A stretch of DNA of 64,000 nt from Enterococcus ureilyticus (GTDB lineage Bacteria > Bacillota > Bacilli > Lactobacillales > Enterococcaceae), in contig NZ_MIKC01000005.1 in the NCBI RefSeq assembly GCF_001730315.1, forward strand, positions 1-64,000, in the 5' to 3' direction. Position 1 is the first letter of the stretch. Every line of letters starts with the position of its first letter. Below are positions 19,703 through 29,375 of the stretch, piece after piece. Under the pieces are notes generated by a model. The model saw only the letters and a program-made list of their open reading frames with translations. It did not search any database and had not been told where the DNA came from. A program made the position numbers and the translations under genes.

Positions 19703-19816
19703 ATGAACGATAAAAAGACAAGTACATTTTCTAAAGTCACAAAAATCGTTGTTTGGTTGATGCTGATTGCCATTGCTGGCTCAACAATTTTGACTGCTGT
19801 AATGAGTTTAGGATAA
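19703..19816 (+). CDS. DUF4044 family small membrane protein
   Basis: A 37-residue protein starting MNDKKTSTFSKVTKIVVWLM and ending TAVMSLG. It has a short basic N-terminus and one membrane helix. This composition and length match DUF4044 proteins, tiny single-span proteins of lactobacillales with no assigned function. AAGGA lies 12 nt upstream of the ATG, a little far. A strong terminator follows within 20 nt, so it is a complete short unit, possibly transcribed with corA. Confidence 0.8.
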   Translation: MNDKKTSTFSKVTKIVVWLMLIAIAGSTILTAVMSLG

Positions 19817-19835
19817 TCAACTAAATAAACAATTA

Positions 19836-19881
19836 GGAGAAGAACATGATGTAAAGCATCGTCTGTTCTTCTCCATTTTTT
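19836..19881. terminator. Bidirectional terminator between the DUF4044 gene and recN
   Basis: GGAGAAGAACA pairs with TGTTCTTCTCC across a short inner stem (GATG/CATC) and is followed by a T-run on the plus strand. It lies between convergent genes and can serve both. Confidence 0.85.
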
Positions 19882-19900
19882 ACTGTATTCAAAAAGTTTT

Positions 19901-21595
19901 TTAACGACTTTTCCGCTCATTTCCAGCCATATTCAGTAATTCTTTAGCATGTTCTATGGTTAGTTTAGTGATTTCACTGCCAGAAAGCATGCGGGCTATC
20001 TCTGCCACACGTTCATCTTGATTTAATCTACGGACTTTCGTTTCAGTCCGCTCACCAATAATTTCCTTTTCAATAAAATACTGGTAGTCCGCAACAGCTG
20101 CAACCTGCGGAAGATGGGTGATACATAAAACTTGTGAATTTTCAGAGATTTGATAGATTTTATCGGCAATTGCTTGGGCAACGCGTCCGCTCACACCTGT
20201 ATCTACCTCGTCAAAAACGATGCTAGTGATTCCTTGAGATTTAGAAAAAATAGTTTTCAATGCCAACATCACACGAGAAAGCTCTCCACCTGAAGCTACT
20301 CTAACTAAAGGTTTTAATGGTTCACCTGGATTCGTCGTGATATAAAATTCAACTTGGTCCAACCCTTCTTCTGTGATTTGTTCTTCGGCCAATTCTGTAA
20401 AGCGAATATCAAAGACCGTTCTTTCCATATATAATTCTTTTAATTCTCGCAAAATATTTTTTTCTAATTTTTTGGCAATTTTTTTTCTGATCGTTCTCAA
20501 CTTCAAGCCATTTTCAATCACCTGATTTCTCTTTTCAACCAGTAATGATTCCAATTCACCCGTACGACCTTCTAGAAAATCAGCATCCGCCAACTCACGC
20601 GTGATTTCTTGATAGTAATCAAGAATCGACTCGATCGATTCACCGTATTTTCTTTTCATCTGCCGAATTAGTTCTAATCTGGTTTCAACTTCATTCAAGC
20701 GGTTTTCATCCAGTTCTAAACTATCGATATGCCGCGACAAGTCGCCGCTTGCTTCTTGCAGCAGATAATAACTATTTTGAAATGCTTCTGAGATTGCTTT
20801 GTATTCTGGATCAAGTGTTTCAATCGACAATAGTTCATTCATTGCATAGCCAATTTTATCCAGACTACTTTCAGACTCTCCATTAACGGCTTCATAGCTT
20901 GTTGCTAATGCATCTGCGATTTTTTGGAAATTCCCTAACTTATTTCGTTCTTCGATCAATTGTTCTTCTTCACCTAAGACAAGTTCTGCGCTAGCAATCT
21001 CATCGCTTTGAAACTGTAGCATATCCATCCGCTGTGCAAATTCTTTTTCGTTTTTTTGACGATTTCTAACTTTTTTTTCGATCATACGGTATTCAGAATA
21101 CAACTCTTCATATCGTTCTTTTATTTTAAGCAACTCTTTACCGCCAAAATCATCCAACATACCTAAATGTTTCTCACTTTGCATCAATTCTTGATGCTCA
21201 TTTTGACCATGGATATCAACTAAAAATTCACCGACCTTACGTAAATTTGCGATATTGATGATCCGACCATTGACGCGGCAAACATTTTTACCAGAAGTTG
21301 AAATATCGCGTTGGATCACGATCGATTCTTCATCCATTTCGATGCCTAGCTCATGTAAAAGGTTATACAATTCTTGATTTTTAGGCATTGTAAACAAACC
21401 TTCTAATGTACATTTTGAAGCACCCTGACGGATATAATCGCTTGATCCTCTTCCCCCAGTCAACAAGCTCATGGCATCGATAATAATTGATTTACCTGCA
21501 CCCGTTTCACCTGTTAAGACAGTCATTCCCATCTGGAATTCTAATTGTAAAGAGGATATGATCGCAAAATTCTTTACAGAAAGTTCTTGCAGCAT
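19901..21595 (-). CDS. recN: DNA repair ATPase RecN
   Basis: SMC-like protein acting early in double-strand break repair. The 564-residue protein has an N-terminal Walker A (TGETGAGKSIIIDA), a QNEHQELM segment, a central coiled-coil region (about 160-370), and a C-terminal ATPase half. That half has the signature RVASGGELSRVMLALK and Walker B TSIVFDEVDTGVSG. It is downstream of argR with a 17-nt gap, the usual argR-recN pair. Confidence 0.96.
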   Translation of the reverse strand: MLQELSVKNFAIISSLQLEFQMGMTVLTGETGAGKSIIIDAMSLLTGGRGSSDYIRQGASKCTLEGLFTMPKNQELYNLLHELGIEMDEESIVIQRDISTSGKNVCRVNGRIINIANLRKVGEFLVDIHGQNEHQELMQSEKHLGMLDDFGGKELLKIKERYEELYSEYRMIEKKVRNRQKNEKEFAQRMDMLQFQSDEIASAELVLGEEEQLIEERNKLGNFQKIADALATSYEAVNGESESSLDKIGYAMNELLSIETLDPEYKAISEAFQNSYYLLQEASGDLSRHIDSLELDENRLNEVETRLELIRQMKRKYGESIESILDYYQEITRELADADFLEGRTGELESLLVEKRNQVIENGLKLRTIRKKIAKKLEKNILRELKELYMERTVFDIRFTELAEEQITEEGLDQVEFYITTNPGEPLKPLVRVASGGELSRVMLALKTIFSKSQGITSIVFDEVDTGVSGRVAQAIADKIYQISENSQVLCITHLPQVAAVADYQYFIEKEIIGERTETKVRRLNQDERVAEIARMLSGSEITKLTIEHAKELLNMAGNERKSR

Positions 21596-21612
21596 TTCTA
21601 TTCACCTCGATT

Positions 21613-22062
21613 TTATAGATATCGGAAAAATTCATTTTTTAAAAATTCAGCATCTTTTTCAGTGCGTGCAATGATCAAAACACCATCATCGTCATTGAGT
21701 GTGGCAAAAACAATCTCTTTATAATGCTTTTCTATTAAATTGGAAGCAGCCGCAGCATTCCCTGGTATAGTACGCAAAATAACCTGCTTTTCCATCTGGT
21801 CAACTGAAACAAATGCATCTTTTAATAATTTTTCTAATTTTACCGACGTATCTTCTTTTGTTTCAGCGGGAATACTGTAACGATAACCACCATCGATTGA
21901 AGGAACTTTGATCAACTTCATTTCTTTAATATCACGAGAAATTGTTGCCTGAGTGACCTCTATTCCTTTTTCTTCTAGATATATAACAAAATCTTCTTGT
22001 TTCTGAATATTTTTATCAGCTAATAAACGAGTAATCAAACGATGCCGATCCTTTTTCCTCAT
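21613..22062 (-). CDS. argR: Arginine repressor (ArgR/AhrC family)
   Basis: Hexameric arginine-responsive regulator of 149 residues. The N-terminal winged helix has TQATISRDIKEMKLIKVP. The C-terminal domain contains TIPGNAAAASNLIEK and the arginine-binding NDDDGVLIIARTE. The ATG at 22062 follows AAGGGG and gives the family length. In many relatives tlyA directly precedes argR; here the pair is separated by an inserted plus-strand gene, so argR-recN must have its own promoter in 22063-22317. Enterococci usually carry several ArgR paralogues, so this one may not be the main arc regulator. Confidence 0.93.
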   Translation of the reverse strand: MRKKDRHRLITRLLADKNIQKQEDFVIYLEEKGIEVTQATISRDIKEMKLIKVPSIDGGYRYSIPAETKEDTSVKLEKLLKDAFVSVDQMEKQVILRTIPGNAAAASNLIEKHYKEIVFATLNDDDGVLIIARTEKDAEFLKNEFFRYL

Positions 22063-22254
22063 AAATAATTGACCCCTTTTTCGTTTCATTTCCATTTTAT
22101 CATAGCGTATTTTTATTCATTTTGAAAGTGTAAAAGCTAAGAATCCATGGGAATATGCAAGTCTTTAGCTACGATCTAGTTCATGTTATCTATTGAATAC
22201 TTGTTTTTTCATCTAAAGAAATACTTAATCCTATTCAAAAAAAGTCATCTACTA

Positions 22255-22283
22255 TTGACAAATCGAACAAGAAAGCGCTAACA
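22255..22283 (+). promoter_or_regulatory. Promoter with a possible CcpA (cre) site for the SDR gene
   Basis: TTGACA at 22255-22260 is a full -35. A possible weak -10 (CTAACA) lies 17 nt later. AGAAAGCGCTAACA at 22270-22283 resembles the catabolite responsive element consensus with one main mismatch and overlaps the -10, which would suit CcpA repression. Confidence 0.5.
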
Positions 22284-22317
22284 TTACAACTACATCAAAG
22301 AAAGGAAGAGAGTTTAT

Positions 22318-23826
22318 ATGAATAAAAAAAGAGTGTTTGTTACTGGTACAACAGGTACGATGGGCGGCGAAACAATGAAGCAGCTCTTAAATCGATCTGA
22401 TCGATTTCAAGTGGTTACTTTAGCAAGAGATTCAGAAAAAAATCGAACATTTATGGAACAGTACAAGAATAATTCTAGCCTAGAAATCTACTGGGGGGAT
22501 CTTGTAAATTATGACGATGTCCTTCAATGTGTCACTGGCTGTGACTTTGTGATTCATTGTGCTGCATTTGTCTCTCCTGCAGCTGATCGTTATCCTGCCG
22601 ATGCAATGAAAATCAATTATGGCGGTACTCTAAATTTAATCAAAGCGATTTTAGCTCAACCCAACAAAGAGGAGATTAAGTTGGTCAATATCGGGACCGT
22701 AGCAGAAACTGGTGATCGAACAGCACCTATTCATTGGGGACGCATCGGGGACCCTCTAAAACCCAGTGTTCATGATTATTATGCTGTATCAAAAATCGCA
22801 GCTGAACGTGCAGTTATTGAATCTGGCATCAAACATTGGGTGTCTTTACGTCAGACTGGCATCATGTCGATCAAAGAATTCAGCTTAAATGAAGGGATCG
22901 CTTTTCATCAACCGTTAAATAATGTTCTTGAATGGGTGACCGATCAGGATTCTGGTGTGCTGTGCGCCAATGCTTGCGAGGAGTGGGTCGATAGTGATTT
23001 CTGGGGACATGTGTACAATATCGGCGGAGGTGAAGACTGTCGAAACACAAATTATGAATTAATGGCTGCTATGATGAAGGAAATCGGTGTTGAACAGTTT
23101 AAAGACGTGTGCGAGCCAAATTGGTACGCTACACATAATTTCCACGGTCAATGGTATTTAGATTCAGATAAATTAAATGATTTTCTTCATTTCCGTTCGC
23201 AAACAACAGAAGATTTTGTTCGTTATTATGGGAAAGTGATGCGTGAACAAGCGCCGGAAAATGCACCTGTTATGACGAGTCAACAGATTGCGGCTATGAT
23301 CAAGCAAGGGAATGAGCAAGTTGCTTTAACTGATACTGGTACCTTACATTGGCTTATTCACAATCAAGATGAACAACTAAATCCTTTCTTCATTTCAAAA
23401 GAACAGTGGGCTAAGATTCCTGGCTGGGATCGCTTTATTCTTTATCGCCCAGATGGCGATGCGATTGTATTGGATCACGGCTATGACGAAGCAAAACCAG
23501 AAGCAGAATTAACCATCAACGACTTGCAGCAAGCGGCTCACTTTAGAGGTGGCACTTGTCTTTCAGAAACAATGACCACAGGCGATTGGACGACTCAATT
23601 GGCTTTCGTCTGTCATAAGGGGCATACATTTTCTGCCAGCCCTCGTCTGATTTTAGAAGGTGGACATTGGTGTGATGAATGTGAGCGAACAAGCTGGAAT
23701 TATCATGAATTAGCTAAACATAGTCCATTTTTTGCTCAAGTCTGGAATCCTCTTCATGACAAATCAGAACAAGCACATGAGTATAAAAAACATGTCAAAG
23801 ATACGGATATAACAGCAACTGTTTAA
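22318..23826 (+). CDS. NAD(P)-dependent extended SDR fused to a C-terminal zinc-finger-like region
   Basis: A 502-residue protein. Residues 1-310 form an extended short-chain dehydrogenase/epimerase with the nucleotide motif TGTTGTMGG (9-17), the DLVNYDDV acidic turn, and catalytic Y155-xxx-K159 (DYYAVSK). A second part follows; near residues 431-455 it has CHKGHTFS followed by GGHWCDEC, a Cys/His pattern like a treble-clef zinc finger. The substrate is unknown. The gene interrupts the usual tlyA-argR-recN order and is oriented against it, with its own promoter and terminator, which suggests insertion. AAAGGAAGAG precedes the ATG. Confidence 0.8.
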   Translation: MNKKRVFVTGTTGTMGGETMKQLLNRSDRFQVVTLARDSEKNRTFMEQYKNNSSLEIYWGDLVNYDDVLQCVTGCDFVIHCAAFVSPAADRYPADAMKINYGGTLNLIKAILAQPNKEEIKLVNIGTVAETGDRTAPIHWGRIGDPLKPSVHDYYAVSKIAAERAVIESGIKHWVSLRQTGIMSIKEFSLNEGIAFHQPLNNVLEWVTDQDSGVLCANACEEWVDSDFWGHVYNIGGGEDCRNTNYELMAAMMKEIGVEQFKDVCEPNWYATHNFHGQWYLDSDKLNDFLHFRSQTTEDFVRYYGKVMREQAPENAPVMTSQQIAAMIKQGNEQVALTDTGTLHWLIHNQDEQLNPFFISKEQWAKIPGWDRFILYRPDGDAIVLDHGYDEAKPEAELTINDLQQAAHFRGGTCLSETMTTGDWTTQLAFVCHKGHTFSASPRLILEGGHWCDECERTSWNYHELAKHSPFFAQVWNPLHDKSEQAHEYKKHVKDTDITATV

Positions 23827-23835
23827 GCACAAACA

Positions 23836-23890
23836 AAACAAGCACTAGCGTACACGACGATTATTCAGTGTATACTGGTACTTGTTTTTT
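23836..23890. terminator. Bidirectional terminator between the SDR gene and tlyA
   Basis: ACAAGCACTAG pairs imperfectly with CTGGTACTTGT, followed by a run of seven T on the plus strand. It lies between convergent genes. Confidence 0.75.
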
Positions 23891-23891
23891 T

Positions 23892-24707
23892 CTATTTTTT
23901 TAATTGTTGGTGTGCAGTTGCTACAGTTTCATCTATGTCTACTGTAACTTCAAGACTACCTTGACCTTCTACAGACGTCAAGTAAGCCAAAAATTCTATA
24001 TTTCCTTCTCCGCCTGTAATAGGAGAAAAATCTAAGCCGCCAATTGAATAACCATGCTCTTGTGCAAATGTAAGAATCTCATTCAACACAAATTTATGGG
24101 TTTCTGGTTCTCGAACGATTCCTTTTTTACCAACCAATTCTTTTCCGGCTTCAAATTGCGGCTTGATCAAGGCGACAACTTTCCCACCAGGTTTTAAAAT
24201 GTTGTGCAGTGGAGGTAAGATTAGTTTTAGTGAAATAAATGATACATCAATCGTGGCGATATCTGGAACACCTTCTTGAAAATCTTCTGGTGTACTGTAA
24301 CGAAAATTCGTTCGTTCCATGACTACTACACGTTCATCCTGACGAATCTTCCAAGCTAACTGATTGTAACCCACATCTAACGCATAACTTAAACGCGCAC
24401 CATTTTGCAAAGCGACATCCGTAAATCCGCCAGTTGAAGAACCGATGTCTAACATGGTTTTCCCAGCAACATCTAGACCAAATACGTCTAAAGCTTTTTC
24501 CAATTTCAAACCGCCACGCGACACATAAGGTAATGTTTGTCCTTTTACCTGAAGTGGCGTTTCAATCAAGATTTTCTCACCTGGTTTATCCAACCGTTCA
24601 TTCTTGTCATTATAAACTAATCCAGCCATCACTGCTCGTTTGGCTTTTTCTCTTGTCTCAAATAATCCTTGAGTAAACGCTAAAATATCTACGCGCTCTT
24701 TTTTCAT
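23892..24707 (-). CDS. tlyA: TlyA family rRNA (cytidine-2'-O)-methyltransferase
   Basis: A 271-residue protein with an N-terminal S4 domain (ERVDILAFTQGLFETREKAK) and a C-terminal FtsJ-like Rossmann methyltransferase. The SAM motif is MLDIGSSTGGFTDVALQ (about residues 82-98), followed by LDVGYNQLAWK and IDVSFISL. Mycobacterial TlyA methylates 16S and 23S rRNA; the target in Firmicutes is less certain. It is last in the folD-xseA-xseB-ispA-tlyA operon. Confidence 0.92.
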   Translation of the reverse strand: MKKERVDILAFTQGLFETREKAKRAVMAGLVYNDKNERLDKPGEKILIETPLQVKGQTLPYVSRGGLKLEKALDVFGLDVAGKTMLDIGSSTGGFTDVALQNGARLSYALDVGYNQLAWKIRQDERVVVMERTNFRYSTPEDFQEGVPDIATIDVSFISLKLILPPLHNILKPGGKVVALIKPQFEAGKELVGKKGIVREPETHKFVLNEILTFAQEHGYSIGGLDFSPITGGEGNIEFLAYLTSVEGQGSLEVTVDIDETVATAHQQLKK

Positions 24708-24723
24708 AAGGGCCTTCTTTCTA

Positions 24724-25611
24724 TCATAATCGCAATTGTTCGACTAATTCTTGTAATAATTCCGAATGAAACTCACAGCTAGTTTGCTTTATTGTCTCTA
24801 GAACCGTACTGGCAAAAACCAATTGTTCCTCTAGCGCTTCTTTAGCACCCGTTAAACCCAGTAGGCTTGGATAGGTACTTTTGTGTAACGCTTCGTCACG
24901 TCCAACCTGTTTTCCTAACGCTTCTTCTGAACTAGTCGCATCCAATAAATCATCTTTGATCTGAAACGCCAACCCTAAATGTTGGGCAAATGTGCCTAAT
25001 AAAAGAACGATCTCTTCTGGTTGCTCAGCTAAAATACCGCCTGCCAAAAGTGCAAATTCAATCAAAGCCCCTGTTTTCTTTTCATGGATATCCACTAATT
25101 CACTCAAAGAGAGCGATTGATTTTCACCTTGTAAATCTCCTGCTTGGCCTGCGACCATTCCCTGGGTACCAGCCGCCTTACTTAATAATTGAATCAGCAA
25201 GATCTTTTGATCTGACTCAATTTGGCTGATAGCTATTAATTGAAATGCTGCGGTCAGTAAACCATCGCCAGCTAGTATTGCCTGCGCTTCTCCAAATACT
25301 TTATGATTTGTTGGCTTACCGCGTCTTAAATCATCATCATCCATTGCAGGTAGATCATCATGAATCAAGGAATATGTGTGAATCATTTCTAAGGCTGCCG
25401 CTACTTGATAGTCATGTGTTTGCACTTCTTTGTTAAAAGCCTGAAGCACAGCTAATACTAGAAGTGGACGAAATCGCTTGCCTCCTGCACGAATCGAATA
25501 CAACATTGCTTCTTTTAGTTGGTTATTTGTCGTGTAGTCATTGATAAAATTTTCCATTTCTTTTTCTATAAGCGGTAGACTCTGCTCACGAAAATCATTG
25601 AAATCTTCCAT
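24724..25611 (-). CDS. ispA: Polyprenyl (farnesyl) diphosphate synthase
   Basis: Condenses isopentenyl diphosphate with allylic diphosphates to make farnesyl diphosphate, the precursor of undecaprenyl phosphate. The 295-residue protein has the first Asp-rich motif in LIHDDLPAMDDDDLRRGKP and the second in FQIKDDLLD. RAGGKRFRPLLVLA is the isopentenyl diphosphate site. The ATG overlaps the xseB stop (TGATG), indicating translational coupling. Confidence 0.94.
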   Translation of the reverse strand: MEDFNDFREQSLPLIEKEMENFINDYTTNNQLKEAMLYSIRAGGKRFRPLLVLAVLQAFNKEVQTHDYQVAAALEMIHTYSLIHDDLPAMDDDDLRRGKPTNHKVFGEAQAILAGDGLLTAAFQLIAISQIESDQKILLIQLLSKAAGTQGMVAGQAGDLQGENQSLSLSELVDIHEKKTGALIEFALLAGGILAEQPEEIVLLLGTFAQHLGLAFQIKDDLLDATSSEEALGKQVGRDEALHKSTYPSLLGLTGAKEALEEQLVFASTVLETIKQTSCEFHSELLQELVEQLRL

Positions 25612-25850
25612 CAATTTTCCTCACTTTCTTCAAAAGCGACTTCTTCATCGTTTGCCGTCATAACTTTCGTCAATGTCTTTTCTGCTTTTTCCAAAGTATC
25701 TTGGCATTGTTTGCTTAAAACCATCCCTTCTTGAAAGGCTGATAGGGCTTCTTCTAGAGGAACATCACCACGTTCTAAACGCTGAACGATTTCTTCTAAT
25801 TCAGCTAATGATTCTTCAAATGTTTTTTCGACTGCTTTTTCTTTGGCCAT
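25611..25850 (-). CDS. xseB: Exodeoxyribonuclease VII small subunit
   Basis: A 79-residue acidic helical protein starting [20 protein letters not shown] with the family motif [19 protein letters not shown]. It forms the many-copied small subunit of exonuclease VII with XseA, encoded just upstream. The ATG at 25850 is 7 nt after GAGGAG. Its stop overlaps the ispA start. Confidence 0.94.
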   Translation of the reverse strand: MAKEKAVEKTFEESLAELEEIVQRLERGDVPLEEALSAFQEGMVLSKQCQDTLEKAEKTLTKVMTANDEEVAFEESEEN

Positions 25851-25854
25851 CTTT

Positions 25855-27198
25855 CTACTCCTCTTCAACTGGTGTTATTTTCTCAATCACCGTATCTACT
25901 AATCCATCGACATAATGGATTTGGATTTTTTCTTTTACTTGTAATTCATTGACCGACTTGATCACTTGTTGATCTTTGGTCGTATAACTGTAACCGCGGC
26001 CCATGATTTTTAACGGGCTTAACAAATCAAGTTGCTGAACAGCAGAAGTAAATTGTTTTTGTCTGTCTTTCATGTATTGATCCATTCGGTCATGAAGTGA
26101 TTTAGCCAAAAAACTTAGTTGCTGCTGTCCTTCTCTAATTTGTCCAAGCGGTGTTTGTTGTCTAAATTGTGCAATGATTTCCTGTGCTGTTCGTTGCTTT
26201 TGATGGTAAATCGTTTCCATCGATTGAAACAGTCTTTGATTGATTCGATCTAATTTAATCGTTTGACCTTCATATAAACGCTCAGGCTGTTTAAATACAT
26301 AGGAGTTTTTCAATCGTTGGTAACGCTCGTTTTTTTGTTGTAGTTGATAAAGGAAGCTTTGCTCTAAACGCGTTTGTCGTTCCTTGATCCTTAGCAATTC
26401 TTCATTTAAAACAGGGACAGCCAACTCAGCTGCAGCCGTTGGCGTTGCGGCTCTGACGTCTGCTACCATATCGGCAATCGTCACATCCGTTTCATGTCCC
26501 ACTGAAGAAATGATCGGTGTGTTTGCTTGATAAATGGCTCTAGCAACTTTTTCTTCGTTAAAAGGCCACAGATCCTCGATCGAGCCACCACCACGTCCAA
26601 TGATCATTGTATCAAATGTCCCAAGTTCTTCAATGCGTTGAATATTACGAACAATATCATCAGCCGCTTGATCTCCTTGAACAAGTGTTGGAAATAAGAC
26701 CAATTGAGCGATCGGATATCTTCGTTTGACTGTCGTAATAATATCTCGAATCACTGCGCCGCTTGGACTAGTAACCACTGCAATCCGCTTAGGATATCGA
26801 GGTAATAGCTTTTTAGGTCCTTCAAACAAACCTTCTTTGCCTAATTTTTCACGCAACTCAGCTAAAGCTTGATATAAAGCTCCCACACCATCCGGCTCTA
26901 TATGCTCGACATAAATTTGATAAGAGCCCCCGCTTTCATATAGTGAAACCCGACCAACCAATAAGACTTTCATCCCTTCTTTTGGTTGAAACTTTAGTTT
27001 TTGAAAAGCAGATTTAAACATGATCGCAGAAATCTTAGCACCATCATCTTTTATACTAAAATATTGATGTGCATTTGGGCGCAGACGAAAATTGGAAATT
27101 TCGCCTGTTAAATAAACCCGTTCTAAATATGGATCAGCATCGAATTTACGTTTCAAATATTTGGTTAAAGCTGTGACTGTTAAATACTGCTGTTCCAT
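25855..27198 (-). CDS. xseA: Exodeoxyribonuclease VII large subunit
   Basis: Catalytic subunit that degrades single-stranded DNA. The 447-residue protein has an N-terminal OB fold ([20 protein letters not shown]) and the catalytic region with [29 protein letters not shown] and [17 protein letters not shown] long coiled coil occupies about residues 265-400. It ends before xseB with almost no gap. Confidence 0.96.
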   Translation of the reverse strand: MEQQYLTVTALTKYLKRKFDADPYLERVYLTGEISNFRLRPNAHQYFSIKDDGAKISAIMFKSAFQKLKFQPKEGMKVLLVGRVSLYESGGSYQIYVEHIEPDGVGALYQALAELREKLGKEGLFEGPKKLLPRYPKRIAVVTSPSGAVIRDIITTVKRRYPIAQLVLFPTLVQGDQAADDIVRNIQRIEELGTFDTMIIGRGGGSIEDLWPFNEEKVARAIYQANTPIISSVGHETDVTIADMVADVRAATPTAAAELAVPVLNEELLRIKERQTRLEQSFLYQLQQKNERYQRLKNSYVFKQPERLYEGQTIKLDRINQRLFQSMETIYHQKQRTAQEIIAQFRQQTPLGQIREGQQQLSFLAKSLHDRMDQYMKDRQKQFTSAVQQLDLLSPLKIMGRGYSYTTKDQQVIKSVNELQVKEKIQIHYVDGLVDTVIEKITPVEEE

Positions 27199-27207
27199 CT
27201 TCTCACC

Positions 27208-28053
27208 TTACTTTTGTTTTTTAGCGGCTTCAACTGTTTGATACATCAACATCGTGATGGTCATCGGACCCACACCTTTTGGTACTGGTGTGATAAAGCT
27301 CGCAACTTCTGAAACTTCGTCGAATTTTACATCCCCGATCAGTTTGCCATTTTCATCTCGATTCATGCCAACATCGATCACGACTGCACCTGGTTTAACA
27401 AATTCTTTTGTCACAAAATGCCCCCGACCAATTGCAACAACTAAGATATCCGCCTCTTTTGCTACTGCTGGTAGATCAACGGTCCTTGAATGGGCAATCG
27501 TTACCGTCGCGTTTTTCATCATCATTAATTGAGCCATTGGCTTACCCACGATATTACTGCGACCAATCACAACTGCACGTTTTCCTTCTAGGTCAATATT
27601 ATAGGCTTCAAACATCTTCATAATGCCATAAGGAGTACAAGGGATCATCGTCGGCTCACCAATGAATAAATGCCCCATATTCATTGGATGGAAACCATCG
27701 ACATCTTTGTTAGGATCAACAGCTAACAAAACTTTTTCTTCATCAATATGCTTTGGTAGCGGCAACTGAACCAATATACCATGGTAATTTGAATCTTGAT
27801 TGTACTGTTCGATTACAGAAAGTAGCTCTACTTCTGAAATAGTTTCCGGCAAACGTTCGATTTTCGAGCGAATACCGATTTTAGCAGCAGCCAAATCTTT
27901 GTTTTTCACATAGGTTTGACTTGCCTGATTTTCACCAACTAATAATACAACTAACCCAGGATGAATGCCTTTTTTTTCAAGGTCTTGCACTTCTTCTTTG
28001 ATTTGTGCTTGCATTTTATCTGCTAATTCGCGGCCGTTGATTAACTCTCCCAT
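27208..28053 (-). CDS. folD: Bifunctional methylenetetrahydrofolate dehydrogenase/cyclohydrolase
   Basis: Interconverts methylene-, methenyl- and formyl-tetrahydrofolate. The 281-residue protein has the signature [16 protein letters not shown] with catalytic Lys, [11 protein letters not shown], the [10 protein letters not shown] loop, and the nucleotide motif [17 protein letters not shown]. It ends with [16 protein letters not shown]. The ATG at 28053 follows GAGGAG by 8 nt. It starts the folD-xseA-xseB-ispA-tlyA operon. A possible extended -10 promoter (TGCTAAAAT) lies near 28090-28100 on the minus strand. Confidence 0.96.
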   Translation of the reverse strand: MGELINGRELADKMQAQIKEEVQDLEKKGIHPGLVVLLVGENQASQTYVKNKDLAAAKIGIRSKIERLPETISEVELLSVIEQYNQDSNYHGILVQLPLPKHIDEEKVLLAVDPNKDVDGFHPMNMGHLFIGEPTMIPCTPYGIMKMFEAYNIDLEGKRAVVIGRSNIVGKPMAQLMMMKNATVTIAHSRTVDLPAVAKEADILVVAIGRGHFVTKEFVKPGAVVIDVGMNRDENGKLIGDVKFDEVSEVASFITPVPKGVGPMTITMLMYQTVEAAKKQK

Positions 28054-28182
28054 AAGATCACTCCTCATTTTTTGATTATATTCTTTTATTTTAGCATAAT
28101 TCTGCTAGTCTTAACACTCTATACTGTCTATCTCCTTGAATTGTATATCAATGAAACTTCTCTCCCTTTACACGCCTTGTAT

Positions 28183-28228
28183 TGTTCATCATCTACTCTG
28201 GCTAAGCCAGTCGTAGTGATTCACAACA
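28183..28228. repeat. Intergenic hairpin repeat, copy B
   Basis: The first 35 bases match copy A (3206-3240) at 33 positions. The centre CTGGCTAAGCCAG is a near-perfect palindrome, and the outer arms TTGTTCATCATCTAC and GTAGTGATTCACAA pair partly, so the copy folds as one long hairpin. It lies between the nusB terminator and folD. Confidence 0.7.
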
Positions 28229-28259
28229 AAAAAGATTCAAAGTATTTCTACTTTGAATC
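28228..28259 (-). terminator. Terminator after nusB
   Basis: A perfect 11-bp stem (GATTCAAAGTA/TACTTTGAATC) with a 4-nt loop is followed on the minus strand by TTTTTTGTTG. The stem includes the nusB stop codon. It separates the asp23-nusB and folD operons. Confidence 0.88.
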
Positions 28260-28697
28260 AATTTCTTTCATTACATTCGATAAGACACCATTAACAAATT
28301 TTCTTGAACGGTCGTCACTATATTTTTTCGCTAATTCAATTGCTTCGTCTAAAGCGACTGTGTTAGGAACATCTCCCACATAAAGCATTTCAAAAATCGC
28401 TATCCGTAAAATGATCAGATCCATTTTAGCAATACGGGTGATTGACCAATTGTTCCCTAAATGTTTTTTGATAACCTCGTCAAGTTCTGCCTTTCGATCA
28501 CAAACGCCACCTACCAATAAATCTAAGTAAGTTGGAACAAATTCTTCTCCGTCTTCACTAATGATTTCTTGATTATCTAACTCTAATGCATAAGAAATTG
28601 CATCTTGTTTTGTTAAGTCAACATTAAAATCTAAAGGAAATAACGCTTGAAGCGCTTTTTCACGAATCTCTCGACGAGTAAAACTTGGCTTACTCAT
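28248..28697 (-). CDS. nusB: Transcription antitermination factor NusB
   Basis: RNA-binding all-helical protein that acts with NusE (S10) on boxA of rRNA operons. The 149-residue protein starts MSKPSFTRREIREKALQALF. It has YLDLLVGGVCDRKAELDEVI, WSITRIAKMDLIILRIAIFEML and NTVALDEAIELAKKYSDDRSRKFVNG in family order. Its ATG lies inside the last codons of asp23, so the two are coupled. Confidence 0.95.
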   Translation of the reverse strand: MSKPSFTRREIREKALQALFPLDFNVDLTKQDAISYALELDNQEIISEDGEEFVPTYLDLLVGGVCDRKAELDEVIKKHLGNNWSITRIAKMDLIILRIAIFEMLYVGDVPNTVALDEAIELAKKYSDDRSRKFVNGVLSNVMKEIDSK

Positions 28698-29115
28698 TTT
28701 CGCCCTCATCTTCCGGGAATAATTCATCAAAATCTGGTTCAGGAAGCTTTTCAGGAACAACAGCGACGACATGAATATTCACTTCTACTAAATCGATATC
28801 CGTCATGAATAATACCTGTTGTTTCACACGATCTTGCATCTCTAATGCTACTTTAGGGACAGAGATGCCATAATTTAAGTAACAATAAATATCGACTTTT
28901 AATCCTTCTTCTTCAGCTCTTAAATAAACGCCTTTACCGTGAGCGGCACGGCCTAAAAATTCTGTTACATTATTAGCAAATGTTCCTCGCATGCCATATA
29001 CACCATCAATTTTAGATGCTGCAATACCAATAATGACTTCAATTACTTCCGGCGCAATCACGATTTCGCCTAAAGAATCTTTTGTATTGATCACTAGATT
29101 TTTTTCGTCAGTCAT
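28690..29115 (-). CDS. Asp23/Gls24 family envelope stress protein
   Basis: A 141-residue Asp23/Gls24 (YqhY-type) protein: IVIAPEVIEVIIGIAASKIDGVYGM, then DIYCYLNYGISVPKVALEMQDRVKQQV, and an acidic tail. YqhY proteins sit in front of nusB in Firmicutes, and Bacillus data tie YqhY to acetyl-CoA carboxylase control. The ATG at 29115 follows AAGGAGG. In many relatives efp lies between pepP and this gene; here it does not. Confidence 0.92.
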   Translation of the reverse strand: MTDEKNLVINTKDSLGEIVIAPEVIEVIIGIAASKIDGVYGMRGTFANNVTEFLGRAAHGKGVYLRAEEEGLKVDIYCYLNYGISVPKVALEMQDRVKQQVLFMTDIDLVEVNIHVVAVVPEKLPEPDFDELFPEDEGENE

Positions 29116-29375
29116 TTTAATCCTCCTTATAATAAAAGCGTAGCTAGATAAACACACAAACGTAGTTGACATTCAGTTATGACAAGAAACTTTTTAAATC
29201 ATCAAAGCTTCTATCCATTTACCTATCTAATGTTTCCATTCTTCCATAGTTTATCATTAATTCACTCGTTTCGCTACCAAAAAAACTATGAGAAAATGAG
29301 TCAAAAACGGTTTGAGCTTAAAATAAAGGGTCACTCCAGAAATCTACTGTTTTTTTCTTATGAGTATGCTCATTT
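29116..29375. other. Gene-free spacer between asp23 and pepP
   Basis: About 260 bases without a convincing coding frame. Related genomes often have efp (elongation factor P) at this position; no trace of an EF-P reading frame is visible. A promoter for asp23-nusB is expected here but was not resolved. Confidence 0.5.
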
